Notes: generated by a model not told the origin, from the letters alone. A stretch of 64,000 nt of DNA from Pseudomonas sp. VD-NE ins (GCF_031882575.1 NZ_CP134772.1:6607001-6671000), one strand, 5' to 3'. Shown: positions 11,559-23,802, counted from the stretch's first letter. Numbers and translations: made by a program.

Positions 11559-12185
11559 TCAGGCGGTGGTTTGCAGACCGGCAATCGTGCGCGGCATGCC
11601 GACGAAACCAGGCAGGGCCTCGACCCGGGCCAGCCAAGCGCGGACGTTACCGTAGTCGTCCAGCGACACATTGCCTTCCGGTGCATGAGCGATGTAACTG
11701 TAGGCCGAAACGTCGGCAATGCTCGGTTCGTTGCCGGCCAGATACGGTGTTTTGCCCAACTCGATGTCCATCACCTTGAGCAGGTTGTGCGCACGGGTAA
11801 TCGCTTCTTCTGCATTCAGTTGGGCACCAAACACTGTGACCAATCGCGCAGCGGCAGGGCCGAATGCAATCGGCCCGGCGGCCGCCGACAACCAGCGCTG
11901 CACACGTGCCGCACCGACCGGATCGGTTGGCAGCCAACGACCGTGGCCGTATTTCTGCGCCAGATAAACCAGAATTGCGTTGGAGTCGGCCAGCACCACG
12001 CCGCCGTCATCAATGGCCGGTACTTGGCCAAAACTGTTGATCGCCAGATACGCCGGCTGCTTGTGCTCACCTTTGGCCAGATCGACGAGGATCAGCTCGG
12101 TCGGCAGTTGCAGCAGGGACAACATCAGCTCGACACGGTGGGCGTGGCCGGAACGTGGAAAGTTGTAGAGTTTGATTGCTTGCAT
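11559..12185 (-). CDS. Glutathione S-transferase family protein
   Basis: 208-aa protein with an N-terminal thioredoxin-like glutathione-binding domain (residues 1-80) and a helical C-terminal domain. The cis-proline motif QVPAI and the glutathione-contacting DS pair in ADSNAIL are present; Ser12 in NFPRSGH is a candidate activating residue. It lies 45 bases before the fusion oxidoreductase and about 105 bases after a LysR gene on the same strand, suggesting a detoxification or redox unit. The substrate cannot be predicted. Confidence 0.85.
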   Translation of the reverse strand: MQAIKLYNFPRSGHAHRVELMLSLLQLPTELILVDLAKGEHKQPAYLAINSFGQVPAIDDGGVVLADSNAILVYLAQKYGHGRWLPTDPVGAARVQRWLSAAAGPIAFGPAAARLVTVFGAQLNAEEAITRAHNLLKVMDIELGKTPYLAGNEPSIADVSAYSYIAHAPEGNVSLDDYGNVRAWLARVEALPGFVGMPRTIAGLQTTA

Positions 12186-12290
12186 GGTCGACTCCGCTGA
12201 GCAGGGGCGCCGCTGCGGGGATGAGCGCGCCGATGGAGGCCATCTTGCGCTGATCGCGAAAACAACAGAATCACCAGTAAACGCAATCGA

Positions 12291-13217
12291 TTATTTCACC
12301 GAGAGCAATAACGCTGCATTTTTCAACGCTGGATGTTCGCGCAAAGCCTCTGCCGTGAAATCGACAAAACTGCGGATCCGCGCTGGAGCCTTGCGCCCGC
12401 CCTGATACACGACATGGATCGGCAGCGGCGGCAGTTCGAATTCGGCGAGGACGATTTCCAGTGCGCCGGCGGCAACCTGGCTCGCCACTTGATAGGACAA
12501 CACCCGGGTCAAACCCAAGCCTGTGCAAGCTGCTGTAATCGCAGCCTGATTGGCGGTAACGATCAGACGCGGCTCGGGACGCACACTCAGCGGTTCGCCA
12601 GCGTCGAGAAACGGCCAGGTGCGTTGCTGACCAATCGCTGAAGTCGCCACTACTGGCGCTCCCGCCAGCGCGCTGGGATGAGCCGGTCGACCATGTTTGG
12701 CAAAGTATTCAGGCGAGCCGCAAATGACTCGACGCACCTCACCCACCCGAATCGCATGCTGGCTGCTGTCCGGCAGATCACCGATGCGCACCGCCACATC
12801 GATGCCCTCCTCGACCATGTTGACGATCCGATCAACCAGCACGGCATTAATCGTGACATCCGGATACTGCGCGAGATAACTCGCCATCACCGGCGTCACA
12901 AACAAATCACCGAACAACACCGGCGCCGTCACCGTCAGTTGCCCACGCGGCTCGGCATGACTGCCCGCCGCCGAATCCTCGGCTTCCTGCACCTCGGCGA
13001 GAATCCTCCGACAATCCTCCAGATAACGCTGCCCGGCTTCGCTCAAATGCACACTGCGCGTGGTGCGAATCAGCAATTGCGTGCCGATGCGCAACTCCAG
13101 CGCCGCCACCGCCCGCGTGACGCTGGCCGCTGACAAACCCAGACGCCGCGCCGCCGCTGAGAAGCCTTGCTCTTGGGCGACAGTGGTGAAGATGTGCATT
13201 TCCTGGAAGCGATCCAT
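12291..13217 (-). CDS. LysR-family transcriptional regulator
   Basis: 308-aa regulator with an N-terminal winged helix-turn-helix (about residues 5-63; LGLSAASVTRAVAALE is the recognition region) and a periplasmic-binding-like effector domain from about residue 90. It belongs to the AaeR/PecT-like branch common in pseudomonads. It sits ahead of the GST gene in the same direction rather than divergently, so autoregulated control of the GST and oxidoreductase genes is plausible but inferred. The start ATG follows AGGA, and the stop of the upstream Fic gene is only 10 bases away. Confidence 0.88.
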   Translation of the reverse strand: MDRFQEMHIFTTVAQEQGFSAAARRLGLSAASVTRAVAALELRIGTQLLIRTTRSVHLSEAGQRYLEDCRRILAEVQEAEDSAAGSHAEPRGQLTVTAPVLFGDLFVTPVMASYLAQYPDVTINAVLVDRIVNMVEEGIDVAVRIGDLPDSSQHAIRVGEVRRVICGSPEYFAKHGRPAHPSALAGAPVVATSAIGQQRTWPFLDAGEPLSVRPEPRLIVTANQAAITAACTGLGLTRVLSYQVASQVAAGALEIVLAEFELPPLPIHVVYQGGRKAPARIRSFVDFTAEALREHPALKNAALLLSVK

Positions 13218-13227
13218 TCCTTGACTC

Positions 13228-14427
13228 CTACGTCGCAGCGTTCATCCGCTGGTGCAAATCCGGGAACAACAACTGAGCAAACCAAATCGGTAGACCCGGA
13301 TAAAGATCACGCGCTTTCGGTGTCGCACTTTCCACCAACCCCAACTGCACCAAACCTTTCAACTGATCCGTGGCTACGCGATCCGACAGTCCGGTGAAAA
13401 TCTTGAAGTCGGCTCGACTCAACGTTCCCTGAGTCAGCAGAACATGCAATGCCCGTGCAGCCTCAGGTTTGATTCCCGCCATTTTTACACGCTCGTGCCA
13501 CACAAAAATGCTGTGCAATCTTTCGCGCATATTCGATATGTTCAACGCCCGCTCGGTATAACGCATTTGGTCGAGACAGGTTTCCAACATGAAGCCGACA
13601 AACTCGAACAAGCCTGCTTGAGTCAGCTGACCACGACCGTCCAGATCTCCGCGGCGGGGTTTGTCGGCATTGGCTAATCGGGCGTAATAGGTTCCCTGCT
13701 GTCGAGCGAGACCGCGAGATAACGACCAGAGAGGTGAGACCAGCCCAAGTTTTTGCAGTTGAAGATGAGTAAGTAACCTGATGGTTCGCCCGTTGCCATC
13801 GATAAATGGATGTACCCAAGCCAGTCTGTGGTGATACGCCATCACCGAAAGCAATCGACTCCGCGCATCCGGCAAACGCCCATACACATTCTGCATTCGA
13901 GCGAGCATCGGACTCACGGATTGACAGGGTGGTGCAGAATGGTTGCCGACCAGAACTTCTCGTCCCCTTACATCACGCAATTCGCCGGGTACCAAGGGGC
14001 TACCGTCGCTCAACATCAATTGATCTTCGCGGGCTCCGTAGAAGAGTCTTTTGTGCAAACGCGCAACAAAAGCCGGGCTGAAGAGAACTTCCCAAGGAAG
14101 GCTCTTATGCATGGACAACGCGCGCTCGAAAGCCTGTTGCGTACCGATGTGCGTCATCGCCAGTTCGGTCAGCTCCTTGCGTTGCCGTTTGGGAGACGTC
14201 GGGGCGAGGGTCACCGGCTCGGTGAACTGGCCTTCAATCAAGTTACTGTAAAAGCTGCTGGTAACCCGAAGTAACCCGCCGACCCGCTGCAACATGGGGG
14301 GAGAAACCATCGCACTGAGCTTCCCAGCCTGAAACGGCACCTGCTCAGCCAAATGCAGTATTTCATTCGGAAATACCGGCATAAGCGGCTCAAGCCAATG
14401 GGTTCCCAAGACTGTTTCAGCACACAT
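13228..14427 (-). CDS. Fic-domain protein with C-terminal winged helix
   Basis: 399-aa protein with the complete Fic catalytic motif HPFIDGNGR at residues 206-214, so it should transfer AMP (or another phosphate-linked group) to a protein hydroxyl. SNLIEG at 61-66 matches the class II inhibitory motif S/TxxxE(G/N), meaning activity is probably self-restrained. Residues about 330-375 look like a winged helix (SRADFKIFTGLSDRVATDQL), giving a possible DNA-binding arm. GGAGG precedes the ATG. The upstream region is AT-rich and carries paired repeats described separately. Lies between glmS and a LysR gene in a block that looks accessory. Targets are unknown. Confidence 0.88.
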   Translation of the reverse strand: MCAETVLGTHWLEPLMPVFPNEILHLAEQVPFQAGKLSAMVSPPMLQRVGGLLRVTSSFYSNLIEGQFTEPVTLAPTSPKRQRKELTELAMTHIGTQQAFERALSMHKSLPWEVLFSPAFVARLHKRLFYGAREDQLMLSDGSPLVPGELRDVRGREVLVGNHSAPPCQSVSPMLARMQNVYGRLPDARSRLLSVMAYHHRLAWVHPFIDGNGRTIRLLTHLQLQKLGLVSPLWSLSRGLARQQGTYYARLANADKPRRGDLDGRGQLTQAGLFEFVGFMLETCLDQMRYTERALNISNMRERLHSIFVWHERVKMAGIKPEAARALHVLLTQGTLSRADFKIFTGLSDRVATDQLKGLVQLGLVESATPKARDLYPGLPIWFAQLLFPDLHQRMNAAT

Positions 14428-14441
14428 TCAACCTCCAGAAT

Positions 14442-14461
14442 CGCGGATTTATCTGCGGATT
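14442..14461. repeat. Repeat copy A upstream of the Fic gene
   Basis: The 20-base unit reads CGCGGATT-TATC-TGCGGATT, two half-sites with a 12-base period. A second copy lies at 14533-14552. This copy is directly upstream of the Fic ribosome-binding site, where an operator for an autoregulator would sit. Function is inferred only from position and symmetry. Confidence 0.5.
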
Positions 14462-14532
14462 CAAGAATACGCTCAAGGCCCCTATTTACCTAGCCTTGAG
14501 TTCTGTAGGAGGTTTCTCATACTGATGTAATA

Positions 14533-14552
14533 CGCGGATTATTTTGCGGATT
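14533..14552. repeat. Repeat copy B upstream of the Fic gene
   Basis: Same two half-sites as copy A (CGCGGATT-ATTT-TGCGGATT), 91 bases farther upstream, with only the four-base spacer changed. It is in an AT-rich stretch ending in a T-run. The two copies may form a looped or cooperative operator. Confidence 0.5.
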
Positions 14553-14604
14553 TTTTTTACAGAAAAAAACGCAGTAGTGAGAGTCTGGTTCCAATGTCCT
14601 ACAT

Positions 14605-14628
14605 GAGAGCGCGAAATCTCGCGCTCTC
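14605..14628. terminator. Hairpin after glmS
   Basis: Perfect 10-base inverted repeat (GAGAGCGCGA with loop AATC) beginning 13 bases after the glmS stop. There is no clear T-run on the minus strand after the stem, so termination may be weak or assisted. It coincides with the expected Tn7 insertion point. Confidence 0.5.
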
Positions 14629-14677
14629 GTGCAAAAACCGTTACTCCACCGTCACCGACTTCGCCAGGTTACGCGGC
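14612..14677 (-). other. attTn7 target region, apparently unoccupied
   Basis: Tn7-like elements recognise the last bases of glmS and insert about 25 bases past its stop codon. Here that point is near base 14616, inside the post-glmS hairpin, and the glmS 3' end (coding [11 protein letters not shown]) is intact. No tns genes or Tn7 ends are visible nearby, so the site looks empty. Identification rests on the known location relative to glmS. Confidence 0.6.
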
Positions 14678-16473
14678 TGATCGACGTCCGTGCCTTTGAG
14701 CACCGCGACGTAGTACGACAGCAGCTGCAGCGGAACCGTGTAGAGGATCGGCGAGAGGATGTCGTGGATATGCGGCATCTGCACCACGTGGGTGCCTTCG
14801 CCGTTGGTCATCCCGGATTTTTCGTCGGCGAATACGATCAGCTCGCCGCCACGGGCGCGGACTTCCTGCAGGTTGGATTTGAGCTTTTCCAGCAGTTCGT
14901 TGTTCGGCGCCACGGTAACCACCGGCATGTCGTTATCCACAAGCGCCAGCGGGCCGTGTTTCAGCTCGCCGGCCGGATAAGCTTCGGCGTGGATGTAGGA
15001 GATTTCCTTGAGTTTCAGCGCACCTTCCATCGCCACCGGGAATTGCGCACCACGGCCAAGGAACAGGGTGTGGTTTTTCTCGGCGAACAGCTCGGCGATC
15101 TTCTCCACAGTGCTGTCCATGGCGAGTGCTTCGCCGAGACGGGTTGGCAGGCGACGCAGTTCTTCGACCAAACGGGCTTCAACGCCTTCGGCCAAGGTAC
15201 CGCGCACTTGACCCAGCGACAGCGTCAGCAACAACAGGCCGACCAACTGCGTGGTGAAGGCTTTGGTCGAGGCCACGCCGATTTCGCGGCCGGCCTGAGT
15301 CAACAGGGTCAGATCCGACTCGCGCACCAGCGAACTGATGCCGACGTTGCAGATCGCCAGACTGGCCAAGAAGCCCAGCTCTTTGGCGTTGCGCAGGGCC
15401 GCGAGGGTGTCGGCGGTTTCGCCGGACTGCGAGATGGTCACGAACAGCGTGTCCGGCTGCACCACGACTTTGCGGTAACGGAATTCACTGGCCACTTCGA
15501 CCTGGCACGGGATACCGGCCAGTTCTTCGAGCCAGTAACGCGCGACCATACCGGCGTGATAACTGGTACCGCACGCGACGATCTGCACGTTACGCACTTT
15601 GGCGAACAGCTCGGCCGCTTGTGGGCCGAATGCTTGCACCAGCACCTGATCATTGCTCAGGCGACCTTCGAGGGTGCGTTGTACAACGGCCGGTTGCTCG
15701 TGGATTTCCTTGAGCATGTAGTGGCGATATTCGCCCTTGTCGGCGGCTTCGGCACCGTCGCTGTACTGCACGGTCTGGCGCTCGACGGCGTTGCCGTTGA
15801 TGTCCCAGATCTTCACGTTATCGCGGCGAATTTCGGCGATATCGCCTTCTTCCAGGTACATGAAGCGGTCGGTGACCTGACGCAGCGCCAACTGGTCAGA
15901 CGCGAGGAAGTTCTCACCCAGACCCAGACCAATCACCAACGGACTGCCACTGCGCGCGGCGACCAGACGATCCGGCTGCTTGGCATTGATCACGGCCAGG
16001 CCGTATGCACCGTGCAGTTCCTTGACCGTCGCTTTAAGCGCAACGCTGAGGTCAGGCTGATCCTTGAGTTTGTGGTTGAGCAGGTGAGCGATAACTTCGG
16101 TGTCGGTGTCCGACGTAAACACGTAACCCAGCGCTTTCAGTTGTTCACGCAAGGCTTCGTGGTTTTCGATGATGCCGTTGTGCACCACCGCGATGTCGCC
16201 GGAGAAATGTGGGTGGGCGTTACGCTCGCACGGTGCGCCGTGAGTCGCCCAACGGGTGTGGGCAATGCCGAGACGGCCCACCAGCGGGTGTTCGGCCAGC
16301 GCCGCTTCGAGCTCGCTGACTTTACCCGGGCGACGCATGCGCTCGAGGGTTTCGTCGTTGGTGAAGACCGCGACACCGGCGCTGTCATAGCCGCGGTATT
16401 CCAGGCGCTTGAGGCCTTCGAGCAGGATGGCGGTGATATTACGTTCAGCAACTGCGCCGACAATTCCACACAT
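14641..16473 (-). CDS. glmS: Glutamine-fructose-6-phosphate aminotransferase (isomerizing)
   Basis: 610-aa enzyme making glucosamine-6-phosphate from fructose-6-phosphate and glutamine, the first step to UDP-GlcNAc for peptidoglycan and LPS. The start was set at 16473 so that Cys2 of MCGIVGAV becomes the N-terminal nucleophile of the glutaminase domain; GGAG lies just upstream. Residues about 290-610 contain two SIS sugar-isomerase domains and the C-terminal SVTVE tail. It starts two bases after the glmR stop, so the two are cotranscribed. No glmS ribozyme is present, as expected in a pseudomonad. Confidence 0.97.
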   Translation of the reverse strand: MCGIVGAVAERNITAILLEGLKRLEYRGYDSAGVAVFTNDETLERMRRPGKVSELEAALAEHPLVGRLGIAHTRWATHGAPCERNAHPHFSGDIAVVHNGIIENHEALREQLKALGYVFTSDTDTEVIAHLLNHKLKDQPDLSVALKATVKELHGAYGLAVINAKQPDRLVAARSGSPLVIGLGLGENFLASDQLALRQVTDRFMYLEEGDIAEIRRDNVKIWDINGNAVERQTVQYSDGAEAADKGEYRHYMLKEIHEQPAVVQRTLEGRLSNDQVLVQAFGPQAAELFAKVRNVQIVACGTSYHAGMVARYWLEELAGIPCQVEVASEFRYRKVVVQPDTLFVTISQSGETADTLAALRNAKELGFLASLAICNVGISSLVRESDLTLLTQAGREIGVASTKAFTTQLVGLLLLTLSLGQVRGTLAEGVEARLVEELRRLPTRLGEALAMDSTVEKIAELFAEKNHTLFLGRGAQFPVAMEGALKLKEISYIHAEAYPAGELKHGPLALVDNDMPVVTVAPNNELLEKLKSNLQEVRARGGELIVFADEKSGMTNGEGTHVVQMPHIHDILSPILYTVPLQLLSYYVAVLKGTDVDQPRNLAKSVTVE

Positions 16474-16475
16474 GC

Positions 16476-17252
16476 TTATTTCTCCTGACTGACAGCCGCG
16501 CAAATCAAGTTGATACCGCGGGCCTGAATCTGATCGCGTGCGTCATTGGGCAGGCGATCATCGGTAATTAGGGTATGGACGCTGCTCCATGGCAGCTCCA
16601 GGTTGGGAATCTTGCGACCGATCTTGTCGGCCTCGACCATGACGATGACTTCCCGCGCCACTTCGGCCATGACCCGGCTCAAACCGAGCAGCTCATTGAA
16701 GGTCGTGGTGCCGCGCACCAGGTCGATACCGTCGGCGCCAATGAACAATTGGTCGAAGTCGTAAGAGCGTAGTACCTGCTCGGCGACCTGGCCCTGAAAG
16801 GATTCCGAATGCGGATCCCAAGTGCCGCCGGTCATCAACAGCACCGGCTCGTGTTCGAGTTCGCTCAAGGCATTGGCGACGTGCAGGGAGTTGGTCATCA
16901 CTACCAGACCGGGCTGTTGGCCAAGCTCCGGGATCATGGCGGCGGTGGTGCTGCCGCTGTCGATGATGATTCGCGCGTGTTCGCGGATGCGTTTCACCGC
17001 TGCACGGGCGATGGCCTGTTTGTACTTGGAAACGCTCTGCGCGGTTTCCGCGACCAGTTCCTGCGGCATGGTGATCGCCCCGCCGTAGCGGCGCAGCAAC
17101 AGACCGTGGCTTTCCAGCGCGGCGAGATCCTTGCGAATCGTAACTTCGGAGGTTTCGAAGCGCTTGGCCAGTTCATCCACACTGACTTCGCCCTGCTCGT
17201 TGAGCAAGGCGAGGATGTTGTGGCGGCGTTGCGGCGTGTTGCGTTTCGACAT
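16476..17252 (-). CDS. glmR: DeoR-family regulator upstream of glmS
   Basis: 258-aa DeoR/GlpR-type repressor: N-terminal helix-turn-helix (residues about 5-60, with [20 protein letters not shown]) and a C-terminal sugar-phosphate sensor domain containing DSGSTT. In P. aeruginosa the gene in this position is called glmR and linked to cell-wall precursor homeostasis. Two-base spacing to glmS suggests autoregulated control of amino-sugar entry. The ligand is probably a phosphorylated sugar; this is family knowledge, not seen directly. Confidence 0.88.
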   Translation of the reverse strand: MSKRNTPQRRHNILALLNEQGEVSVDELAKRFETSEVTIRKDLAALESHGLLLRRYGGAITMPQELVAETAQSVSKYKQAIARAAVKRIREHARIIIDSGSTTAAMIPELGQQPGLVVMTNSLHVANALSELEHEPVLLMTGGTWDPHSESFQGQVAEQVLRSYDFDQLFIGADGIDLVRGTTTFNELLGLSRVMAEVAREVIVMVEADKIGRKIPNLELPWSSVHTLITDDRLPNDARDQIQARGINLICAAVSQEK

Positions 17253-17355
17253 GGCGGCTTAAGTTTCGTTTCGAAAGATAACGTAAGCAATCAAAACCTA
17301 TCGGCCATAAATCGTCAAGCTGTCGCCCAAAAAAAATCGCAACCCCAACAGTCCC

Positions 17356-17383
17356 CGTAGGAGCTGCCGAAGGCTGCGATCTT
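17356..17383. repeat. Solitary REP-like element (second family)
   Basis: A single copy beginning GTAGGAGCTGCCGAAGGCTG, the same family as the perfect hairpin at 45788-45857 but unpaired here. Located between glmU and glmR. Solitary copies are usually relics of decayed pairs. Confidence 0.75.
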
Positions 17384-17412
17384 CTGATCTTCAAAAAGCC
17401 GCTGTGGATAAC

Positions 17413-18780
17413 TCAGCTCTTCTTGATCTTCTCCGGCCGCTTCCAGCCATCGATATTCCTCTGCCGCGCTCGGCCCACGGCCAACTGCGCGTTATCCACA
17501 TTCTGCGTAATGGTCGAACCGGCTGCCGTGGTCGCACCGGCAGAGATATCCACAGGCGCGACCAACGAATTATTGGAGCCGATGAACACATCCGCACCCA
17601 GCACGGTTTTCCACTTGTTGGCGCCGTCGTAGTTGCAGGTGATGGTGCCTGCGCCGATGTTGGTGCGCGCACCGATTTCGGCATCGCCCAGATAAGTCAG
17701 GTGTCCGGCCTTGGCGCCTTCGCCCATGTGGGCATTTTTCAATTCAACAAAGTTACCCACATGCGCACGCGCTTCGAGCACGGTGCCTGGACGCAGACGC
17801 GCGAACGGGCCGGCATCACTGCCCTCGCCCAGAACGGCACCTTCAATGTGCGAGTTGGCCTTGATCACCACGCCTTTGCGCAGAGTGCTGTCCTTGATCA
17901 CGCAGTTCGGGCCGATCACCACGTCGTCTTCAATGACCACATTGCCTTCGAGGATCACGTTGATGTCGATCAGCACGTCGCGACCGACGGTCACTTCACC
18001 GCGCACGTCGAAACGCGCCGGGTCACGCAGAGTCACGCCTTGCGCCATCAACCGACGGCCGGCGCGCAACTGGTAGTGACGCTCCAGCTCGGACAGTTGC
18101 TTGCGATCGTTGGCGCCCTGCACTTCCATCGGGTCGTGCGGTTGTTCGGTGGCGACAACCAGGCCATCACTCACCGCCATCTCGATCACGTCGGTCAGGT
18201 AGTACTCGCCTTGGGCATTGTTGTTCGACAGGCGACTCATCCAGTCGGCCAGACGATTGGCCGGTACCGCGAGAATGCCGGTATTACCTTCAGTAATTGC
18301 GCGTTGCGCTTCGCTGGCATCTTTGTGTTCAACGATGGCTACGACCTTGCCGTCGGCATCGCGCACGATGCGGCCGTAACCGGTCGGGTCATCCAGCTCG
18401 ACGGTGAGCAAACCCATCTGTCCAGGCACGACGTGCTTGAGCAGACGCTGCAGGGTTTCGACTTCGATCAGCGGCACGTCACCGTAGAGGATCAGCACGG
18501 TGTCGGCAGTAATGAACGGCACCGCTTGAGCAGTGGCGTGGCCGGTGCCGAGTTGCTTGTCCTGCAGGACGAAATTCAGATCATCAGCAGCCAGACGTTC
18601 GCGCACCACATCCGCGCCATGGCCGATGACCACATGGATGCGCTGTGGATCAAGTTGCCGGGCGCTGTGGATAACATGACCCAGCATGGAGTTGCCGGCA
18701 ATCGGATGCAGCACTTTCGGCAGCGCCGAACGCATACGGGTGCCTTGACCGGCCGCGAGGATAACGATTTCAAGAGACAT
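17413..18780 (-). CDS. glmU: Bifunctional GlcN-1-P acetyltransferase / GlcNAc-1-P uridylyltransferase
   Basis: 455-aa enzyme performing the last two steps to UDP-GlcNAc. The N-terminal pyrophosphorylase carries [18 protein letters not shown] (residues about 8-25); from about residue 230 a left-handed beta-helix of hexapeptide repeats forms the acetyltransferase. Length matches the E. coli enzyme (456 aa). It follows atpC after a strong terminator, so it probably uses its own promoter in the short gap, with glmR and glmS downstream completing the pathway set. Confidence 0.96.
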   Translation of the reverse strand: MSLEIVILAAGQGTRMRSALPKVLHPIAGNSMLGHVIHSARQLDPQRIHVVIGHGADVVRERLAADDLNFVLQDKQLGTGHATAQAVPFITADTVLILYGDVPLIEVETLQRLLKHVVPGQMGLLTVELDDPTGYGRIVRDADGKVVAIVEHKDASEAQRAITEGNTGILAVPANRLADWMSRLSNNNAQGEYYLTDVIEMAVSDGLVVATEQPHDPMEVQGANDRKQLSELERHYQLRAGRRLMAQGVTLRDPARFDVRGEVTVGRDVLIDINVILEGNVVIEDDVVIGPNCVIKDSTLRKGVVIKANSHIEGAVLGEGSDAGPFARLRPGTVLEARAHVGNFVELKNAHMGEGAKAGHLTYLGDAEIGARTNIGAGTITCNYDGANKWKTVLGADVFIGSNNSLVAPVDISAGATTAAGSTITQNVDNAQLAVGRARQRNIDGWKRPEKIKKS

Positions 18781-18840
18781 GACTGGCTACCAATCCTGGG
18801 TGGTCAGCAACTGCGACCGGGTTTCGGGAATTCGGAAAAG

Positions 18841-18870
18841 AAAAAAGGGTAGCCGAGGCTACCCTTTTTT
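18841..18870. terminator. atp operon terminator
   Basis: Stem AGGGTAGCC/GGCTACCCT with an A-run on one side and a T-run on the other; it can act in both directions. On the minus strand it ends the ATP synthase transcript 28 bases after atpC. Confidence 0.92.
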
Positions 18871-18898
18871 ATCAATCGCACAACAAGCGGCTGACGGA

Positions 18899-19324
18899 TT
18901 AACCGCCAAACTTCTTGCGGATCTGCTGGACGGTGCGCAGCTGTGCTGCAGCCTCGGCCAGACGTGCGGACGCAGCTCCGTAGTCGAAATCTGCGCTCTT
19001 CTCGTGCAGAGCAGCTTCGGCAGCCTTGAGAGCTGCCTGGGCTTGAGCTTCATCCAGGTCGGCGGCGCGTTGCACGGTATCGGCAAGCACCTTGACCATG
19101 TTCGGCTGAACCTCGAGGAAACCACCGGAGATGTAGAACACCTCGGCTTCCCCGCCTTGCTTGATCAGGCGGATCGGACCTGGCTTCAGATTAGTGATCA
19201 GCGGCGCGTGACCCAGAGCGATACCAAGATCACCCAGTGCACCGTGCGCAATCACCATCTCGACCAGGCCGGAAAAGATTTCCCCTTCCGCGCTGACGAT
19301 ATCGCAATGGACTGTCATAGCCAT
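18899..19324 (-). CDS. atpC: ATP synthase F1 epsilon subunit
   Basis: 141-aa central-stalk subunit with an N-terminal beta sandwich ([17 protein letters not shown]) and a C-terminal helical hairpin rich in Ala/Glu that can inhibit ATP hydrolysis. Last gene of the operon, 45 bases after atpD and just before the terminator. Normal length. Confidence 0.96.
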   Translation of the reverse strand: MAMTVHCDIVSAEGEIFSGLVEMVIAHGALGDLGIALGHAPLITNLKPGPIRLIKQGGEAEVFYISGGFLEVQPNMVKVLADTVQRAADLDEAQAQAALKAAEAALHEKSADFDYGAASARLAEAAAQLRTVQQIRKKFGG

Positions 19325-19369
19325 CTGATTGCCTCAACCTAAATGAGCGCCCGTTGCCGGGCGCCGGGA

Positions 19370-20776
<1,407 letters not shown>

Positions 20777-21637
20777 TTAAACCGCGGCAGCGCCGCCGAC
20801 GATTTCCGAGATCTCTTGGGTGATCGCAGCCTGACGCGCCTTGTTGTAGATCAGCTGCAAATCGCTGATCAAATCACCGGCGTTGTCGGTAGCGTTCTTC
20901 ATCGCGATCATCCGCGCAGCTTGTTCAGCCGCGTTGTTCTCGACCACCGCCTGGTAGACCTGCGACTCAACGTAGCGGACCATCAAGCCGTCAAGCAGCT
21001 CTTTGGCATCCGGTTCGTAGAGGTAGTCCCAGTGGTGCTTGAGATCCTGATCCGGGGTCGCCACCAGTGGAATCAACTGCTCCACGGTAGGCTGTTGCGT
21101 CATGGTGTTGATGAACTTGTTGGACACCACGGACAGGCGGTCAATACGGCCGTCCAGGTAGGCATCCAGCATCACCTTGACGCTGCCGATCAAGTCATTG
21201 ATCGACGGCTCTTCACCCAGGTGGCTGATAGCTGCAACGACGTTACCGCCGAAGTTGCGGAAAAAGGCCGCACCCTTGCTACCAACGACACACAGATCAA
21301 TCTCGACGCCGTTTTCGCGGTTTACCGCCATGTCCTTGACCAGGGCCTTGAACAGGTTGGTATTCAAGCCGCCGCACAGACCACGGTCACTGCTCACCAC
21401 AACATAACCAACGCGCTTGATAGCGCGGTCGATCATGAACGGGTGGCGGTATTCCGGGTTGGCGTTGGCCAGATGCCCAATAACCTGGCGGATACGCTCC
21501 GCATAAGGACGGCTAGCAGCCATGCGCATTTGTGCCTTGCGCATTTTGCTGACCGCCACTTTTTCCATGGCGCTGGTAATCTTTTGCGTGCTTTTGATGC
21601 TCGCAATCTTACTGCGAATCTCTTTTGCGCCTGCCAT
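20777..21637 (-). CDS. atpG: ATP synthase F1 gamma subunit
   Basis: 286-aa rotor shaft. The N-terminal helix ([20 protein letters not shown]) and the C-terminal helix ([16 protein letters not shown]) are the conserved coiled-coil halves that turn inside the alpha-beta hexamer. [11 protein letters not shown] in the central domain is a family signature. Length and position are standard. Confidence 0.97.
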   Translation of the reverse strand: MAGAKEIRSKIASIKSTQKITSAMEKVAVSKMRKAQMRMAASRPYAERIRQVIGHLANANPEYRHPFMIDRAIKRVGYVVVSSDRGLCGGLNTNLFKALVKDMAVNRENGVEIDLCVVGSKGAAFFRNFGGNVVAAISHLGEEPSINDLIGSVKVMLDAYLDGRIDRLSVVSNKFINTMTQQPTVEQLIPLVATPDQDLKHHWDYLYEPDAKELLDGLMVRYVESQVYQAVVENNAAEQAARMIAMKNATDNAGDLISDLQLIYNKARQAAITQEISEIVGGAAAV

Positions 21638-21687
21638 GTAACACCTATCAGGTTAGCAAGCGGGAGCCTCGCGGCTCCCGCTGCGGC

Positions 21688-23232
21688 TTACCAGGTTTGG
21701 GTGGCCTTGAACTTCTCGATACCGGCTTTCATGCCAGCGTCGATTTCGTCATTGAAGTCACCTTTAACGTTGATCTTGGCCATCAAATCGGCGTGATCGC
21801 GGTTGAAGAAAGCAATCAGCGCTTGTTCGAAGCTGCCGATCTTGGCGATTTCAATGTCAGTCAGGAACCCACGCTCAGCGGCATACAGCGACAGCGCCAT
21901 GTCAGCGATCGACATTGGTGCGTATTGCTTCTGCTTCATCAGCTCGGTAACGCGCTGACCATGCTCAAGTTGCTTACGGGTCGCTTCGTCCAGGTCAGAA
22001 GCGAACTGGGCGAATGCCGCCAGTTCACGGTACTGAGCCAGAGCGGTACGGATACCACCGGAGAGCTTCTTGATGATCTTGGTCTGAGCGGCACCACCCA
22101 CACGGGATACCGAAACACCGGCGTTCACTGCAGGGCGGATGCCCGAGTTGAACATGGCCGATTCCAGGAAGATCTGACCGTCGGTGATGGAAATCACGTT
22201 GGTCGGAACGAACGCGGAAACGTCGCCAGCCTGGGTTTCGATGATCGGGAGTGCGGTCAGGGAACCGGTTTTGCCGGTCACTGCGCCGTTGGTGAACTTC
22301 TCTACGTATTCTTCCGAAACGCGGGATGCGCGCTCCAGCAGACGGGAGTGGAGATAGAACACGTCGCCTGGGTAAGCTTCACGGCCTGGTGGACGGCGCA
22401 GCAGCAGGGAAATCTGGCGGTAAGCCACTGCTTGCTTGGACAGATCGTCATAAACGATCAGTGCGTCTTCACCGCGGTCGCGGAAGAATTCACCCATGGT
22501 GCAACCGGAGTACGGTGCCAGGAATTGCAGCGCAGGAGATTCCGAAGCACTGGCAGCCACGATGATCGTGTTGGCCAGGGCGCCGTTTTCTTCCAGCTTG
22601 CGAACCACGTTGGCGATGGTCGATTGTTTCTGACCAATAGCTACGTAGACGCAGAAAATGCCGCTGTCTTTCTGGTTGATGATCGCGTCGATCGCCAGAG
22701 CGGTTTTACCGATCTGACGGTCACCGATGATCAGCTCACGCTGGCCACGGCCGACAGGGATCATGGCATCGACAGCCTTGTAGCCAGTCTGTACAGGCTG
22801 GTCTACCGACTTACGCCAGATCACGCCCGGAGCAACTTTCTCGACCGCGTCGGTCTCGGTGTTGCCCAGTGGACCTTTGCCGTCAACAGGGTTACCCAGT
22901 GCGTCGACTACGCGACCCAGCAGTTCCTTACCAACCGGAACTTCGAGGATGCGGCCGGTGCACTTGGCGCTCATGCCTTCAGCCAGAGACTGATAAGCGC
23001 CCAGTACAACGGCACCTACGGAGTCTTGCTCCAGGTTGAGGGCCATACCGTAGACGCCGCCCGGAAACTCGATCATCTCGCCGTACATGACGTCGGCCAG
23101 ACCGTGAATCCGCACGATGCCGTCAGATACGCTGACGACAGTGCCTTCGTTACGGGCTTGGGAGGTCACATCGAGTTTGTCGATGCGGCCCTTGATAATT
23201 TCACTTATTTCGGAAGGATTGAGTTGCTGCAT
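21688..23232 (-). CDS. atpA: ATP synthase F1 alpha subunit
   Basis: 514-aa non-catalytic nucleotide-binding subunit. P-loop GDRQIGKT is at about residues 169-176, and the arginine-finger segment [15 protein letters not shown] appears near residue 370. The N-terminal helix ([17 protein letters not shown]) contacts the delta subunit. Length matches other proteobacterial alpha subunits. Confidence 0.98.
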   Translation of the reverse strand: MQQLNPSEISEIIKGRIDKLDVTSQARNEGTVVSVSDGIVRIHGLADVMYGEMIEFPGGVYGMALNLEQDSVGAVVLGAYQSLAEGMSAKCTGRILEVPVGKELLGRVVDALGNPVDGKGPLGNTETDAVEKVAPGVIWRKSVDQPVQTGYKAVDAMIPVGRGQRELIIGDRQIGKTALAIDAIINQKDSGIFCVYVAIGQKQSTIANVVRKLEENGALANTIIVAASASESPALQFLAPYSGCTMGEFFRDRGEDALIVYDDLSKQAVAYRQISLLLRRPPGREAYPGDVFYLHSRLLERASRVSEEYVEKFTNGAVTGKTGSLTALPIIETQAGDVSAFVPTNVISITDGQIFLESAMFNSGIRPAVNAGVSVSRVGGAAQTKIIKKLSGGIRTALAQYRELAAFAQFASDLDEATRKQLEHGQRVTELMKQKQYAPMSIADMALSLYAAERGFLTDIEIAKIGSFEQALIAFFNRDHADLMAKINVKGDFNDEIDAGMKAGIEKFKATQTW

Positions 23233-23253
23233 TGCTCTGCTGCCCCTTCAAAC

Positions 23254-23790
23254 TCAAGATTTCAATGCTTCGGCAAGTTTCGCGATTTTGCCGCGAATCG
23301 AGCCATCGATAACCAGGTCGCCGGCGCGGATAACGACACCACCTATAAGGGCAGCATCCTCCGCAACTTGCAGGCGCACTTCCCGGTTGAGTCGTGCACT
23401 GAGAACCTTGGCGAGTTTGTCTTGCTGTTCTTGGTTCAATGCAAAAGCACTGGTCACTTCAACGTCTACCGATTTCTCTTGTTCGGCCTTGTACAGGTCG
23501 AAAAGAGCGGCAATCTCCGGCAAAAGCGGGAGACGGTCGTTTTCGGCAACGACATTGATGAAGTTCTGTGCCTTGGCATCAAACTTGTCGCCGCACACGT
23601 CAATAAACGTGGCGGCCTTTTCTGCGCTCGTCAGTCGCGGGGCCTTGAGCACGCGCTGCATGGTGTCATCTTGTGACACCGCTGCAGCCAGGCCGAGCAT
23701 GGCTGACCAATTGGCCAGTTGCTGGTGGGCCTGAGCGTGCTCGAAGGCCGCCTTAGCGTAAGGTCGGGCCAACGTGGTCAGTTCTGCCAT
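23254..23790 (-). CDS. atpH: ATP synthase F1 delta subunit
   Basis: 178-aa peripheral-stalk subunit (OSCP). The N-terminal helical bundle begins [19 protein letters not shown]; the C-terminal part with [16 protein letters not shown] is the family signature. It joins the top of F1 to the b subunits. It lies between atpF and atpA as usual, 12 and 21 bases from its neighbours. Confidence 0.96.
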   Translation of the reverse strand: MAELTTLARPYAKAAFEHAQAHQQLANWSAMLGLAAAVSQDDTMQRVLKAPRLTSAEKAATFIDVCGDKFDAKAQNFINVVAENDRLPLLPEIAALFDLYKAEQEKSVDVEVTSAFALNQEQQDKLAKVLSARLNREVRLQVAEDAALIGGVVIRAGDLVIDGSIRGKIAKLAEALKS

Positions 23791-23802
23791 GATCGCCCTC
23801 GC

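Noticed and set aside
14440..14560. Repeats upstream of the Fic gene considered as a small CRISPR-like array
   Set aside because: Only two units, the units are internally repeated half-sites and the distance between them (91 bases) is wrong for spacers.
14605..14628. Post-glmS hairpin considered as a Tn7 end
   Set aside because: It is a simple 10-base stem without the multiple TnsB-type repeats of Tn7 ends.
14629..16488. Long plus-strand open frame (619 codons) opposite glmS
   Set aside because: Complement of a confirmed gene in the codon-aligned frame; no motifs.
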